Source: Rhodanobacter sp. (GTDB lineage Bacteria > Pseudomonadota > Gammaproteobacteria > Xanthomonadales > Rhodanobacteraceae). From it: a stretch of DNA of 64,000 nt. The DNA lies in NCBI GenBank assembly GCA_004298045.1, contig SCRM01000011.1, positions 26,046 to 90,045 on the forward strand. The letters run 5' to 3'. Below the pieces are notes generated by a model. That model searched no databases and had not been told where the DNA came from. It worked only from the letters and a program-made list of their open reading frames with translations. Positions 63,716-64,000 of the stretch are shown here, one piece after another. Within the stretch, counting starts at the first letter, position 1. The number at the start of each line of letters is the position of its first letter. A program made the translations under genes and the position numbers.

Positions 63716-64000
63716 ACCGTCGCGGTCGCGGCAAGCGCCGGCACGCACCGCGCCAATCATGTCAGGGCAGTGGCGTGGCAACCCATCTGGACGGCCGAAC
63801 CAGCACGCAAAACCGGAGGAATCCTGCCGCGTCCTTCGGCGAATCCGGCATGCGCGCCGTATCCAGCCGCACACACCACTTGCCCGAACCACGATTTGCC
63901 GGTAAACCGCCAACGGTTGATCTGCCGCCGGCGCCGTAGCCCGGCATGCGGATCGCACGACCCTCGCCACCACCACGCAGCCATTCCACGGGGAGACACC
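63716..64000. other. Downstream 285 bp, no gene seen
   Basis: Two overlapping minus-strand reading frames of 75-80 codons exist but show neither family similarity nor a ribosome site; the segment probably holds the upstream region of a gene starting beyond the window. Confidence 0.5.

Overview
The window is a chromosomal segment of a high-GC gammaproteobacterium. The gene set and order (ppsR/ppsA divergent pair, mtnA next to gyrA, phaE-phaC class III PHA synthase, rpoE-rseA followed by a Do-family protease, rimP-nusA-infB-rbfA-truB-rpsO-pnp, sucA-sucB-lpdA) point to the Xanthomonadales, probably a Rhodanobacteraceae- or Xanthomonadaceae-like organism; that placement is inference. Coding density is high, nearly every gene is a recognisable housekeeping or accessory family, and no phage, transposase, CRISPR array or rRNA was seen.

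Layout. 1-4785 (minus): a small protein and a GGDEF/EAL protein lie upstream of rpoE-rseA and the start of a periplasmic Do protease (envelope stress). 5026-12017: a FadB/FadJ-type beta-oxidation enzyme, YaiL-like protein, slyX, ugd, an FKBP isomerase and a CPA2 antiporter. 12161-12428: a tRNA-Ala/Glu/Asp transcription unit. 12483-16562: yqiB-like gene, ppsR and ppsA, then tRNA-Ser. 16744-20436: an omega-amidase/aminotransferase pair and a LysR/WrbA divergent pair. 20615-23885: a five-gene YtrA-type GntR/ABC operon. 23955-33331: fumC, purB, cysteine synthase, siroheme synthase, cysB, a TauE-type exporter, and a ribosomal oxygenase with a small coupled partner. 33572-41514: 2-oxoglutarate dehydrogenase, a LOG protein, an AcuI-type reductase and a CheY-like regulator. 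41585-45090: cbpA, hsp20, a peroxiredoxin and a short arsenic operon (arsR-arsI-arsC). 45393-51548: gyrA, mtnA, a PspC protein and phaC/phaE. 51661-61047: the nusA-infB-pnp operon. 61255-63715: initiator tRNA and an FUSC-family membrane protein.

How the genes work together. A sulfur theme runs through the middle (cysK, cysG, cysB, TauE-type exporter), with a second methionine-salvage thread (mtnA, the YbdL-type aminotransferase and its omega-amidase). Central carbon is represented by ppsA with its regulator, fumC and the complete oxoglutarate dehydrogenase. The envelope-stress block carries a readable sigma-E-type promoter upstream of rpoE, implying autoregulation.

The most notable sequence-level observations are: (i) arsC is out of frame because of a triplicated 7-bp unit, and removing exactly one unit restores a full-length ArsC; (ii) a GGTG-N16-CACC palindrome sits on the -10 of the YtrA-type operon; (iii) three tandem met-box-like octamers lie between cysG and cysB; (iv) five consecutive hairpins fill the infB-rbfA gap; (v) a 156-bp inverted element of GGGATTY units separates sucB from lpdA; (vi) the arsR promoter places the likely transcription start at the start codon, so the message may be leaderless.
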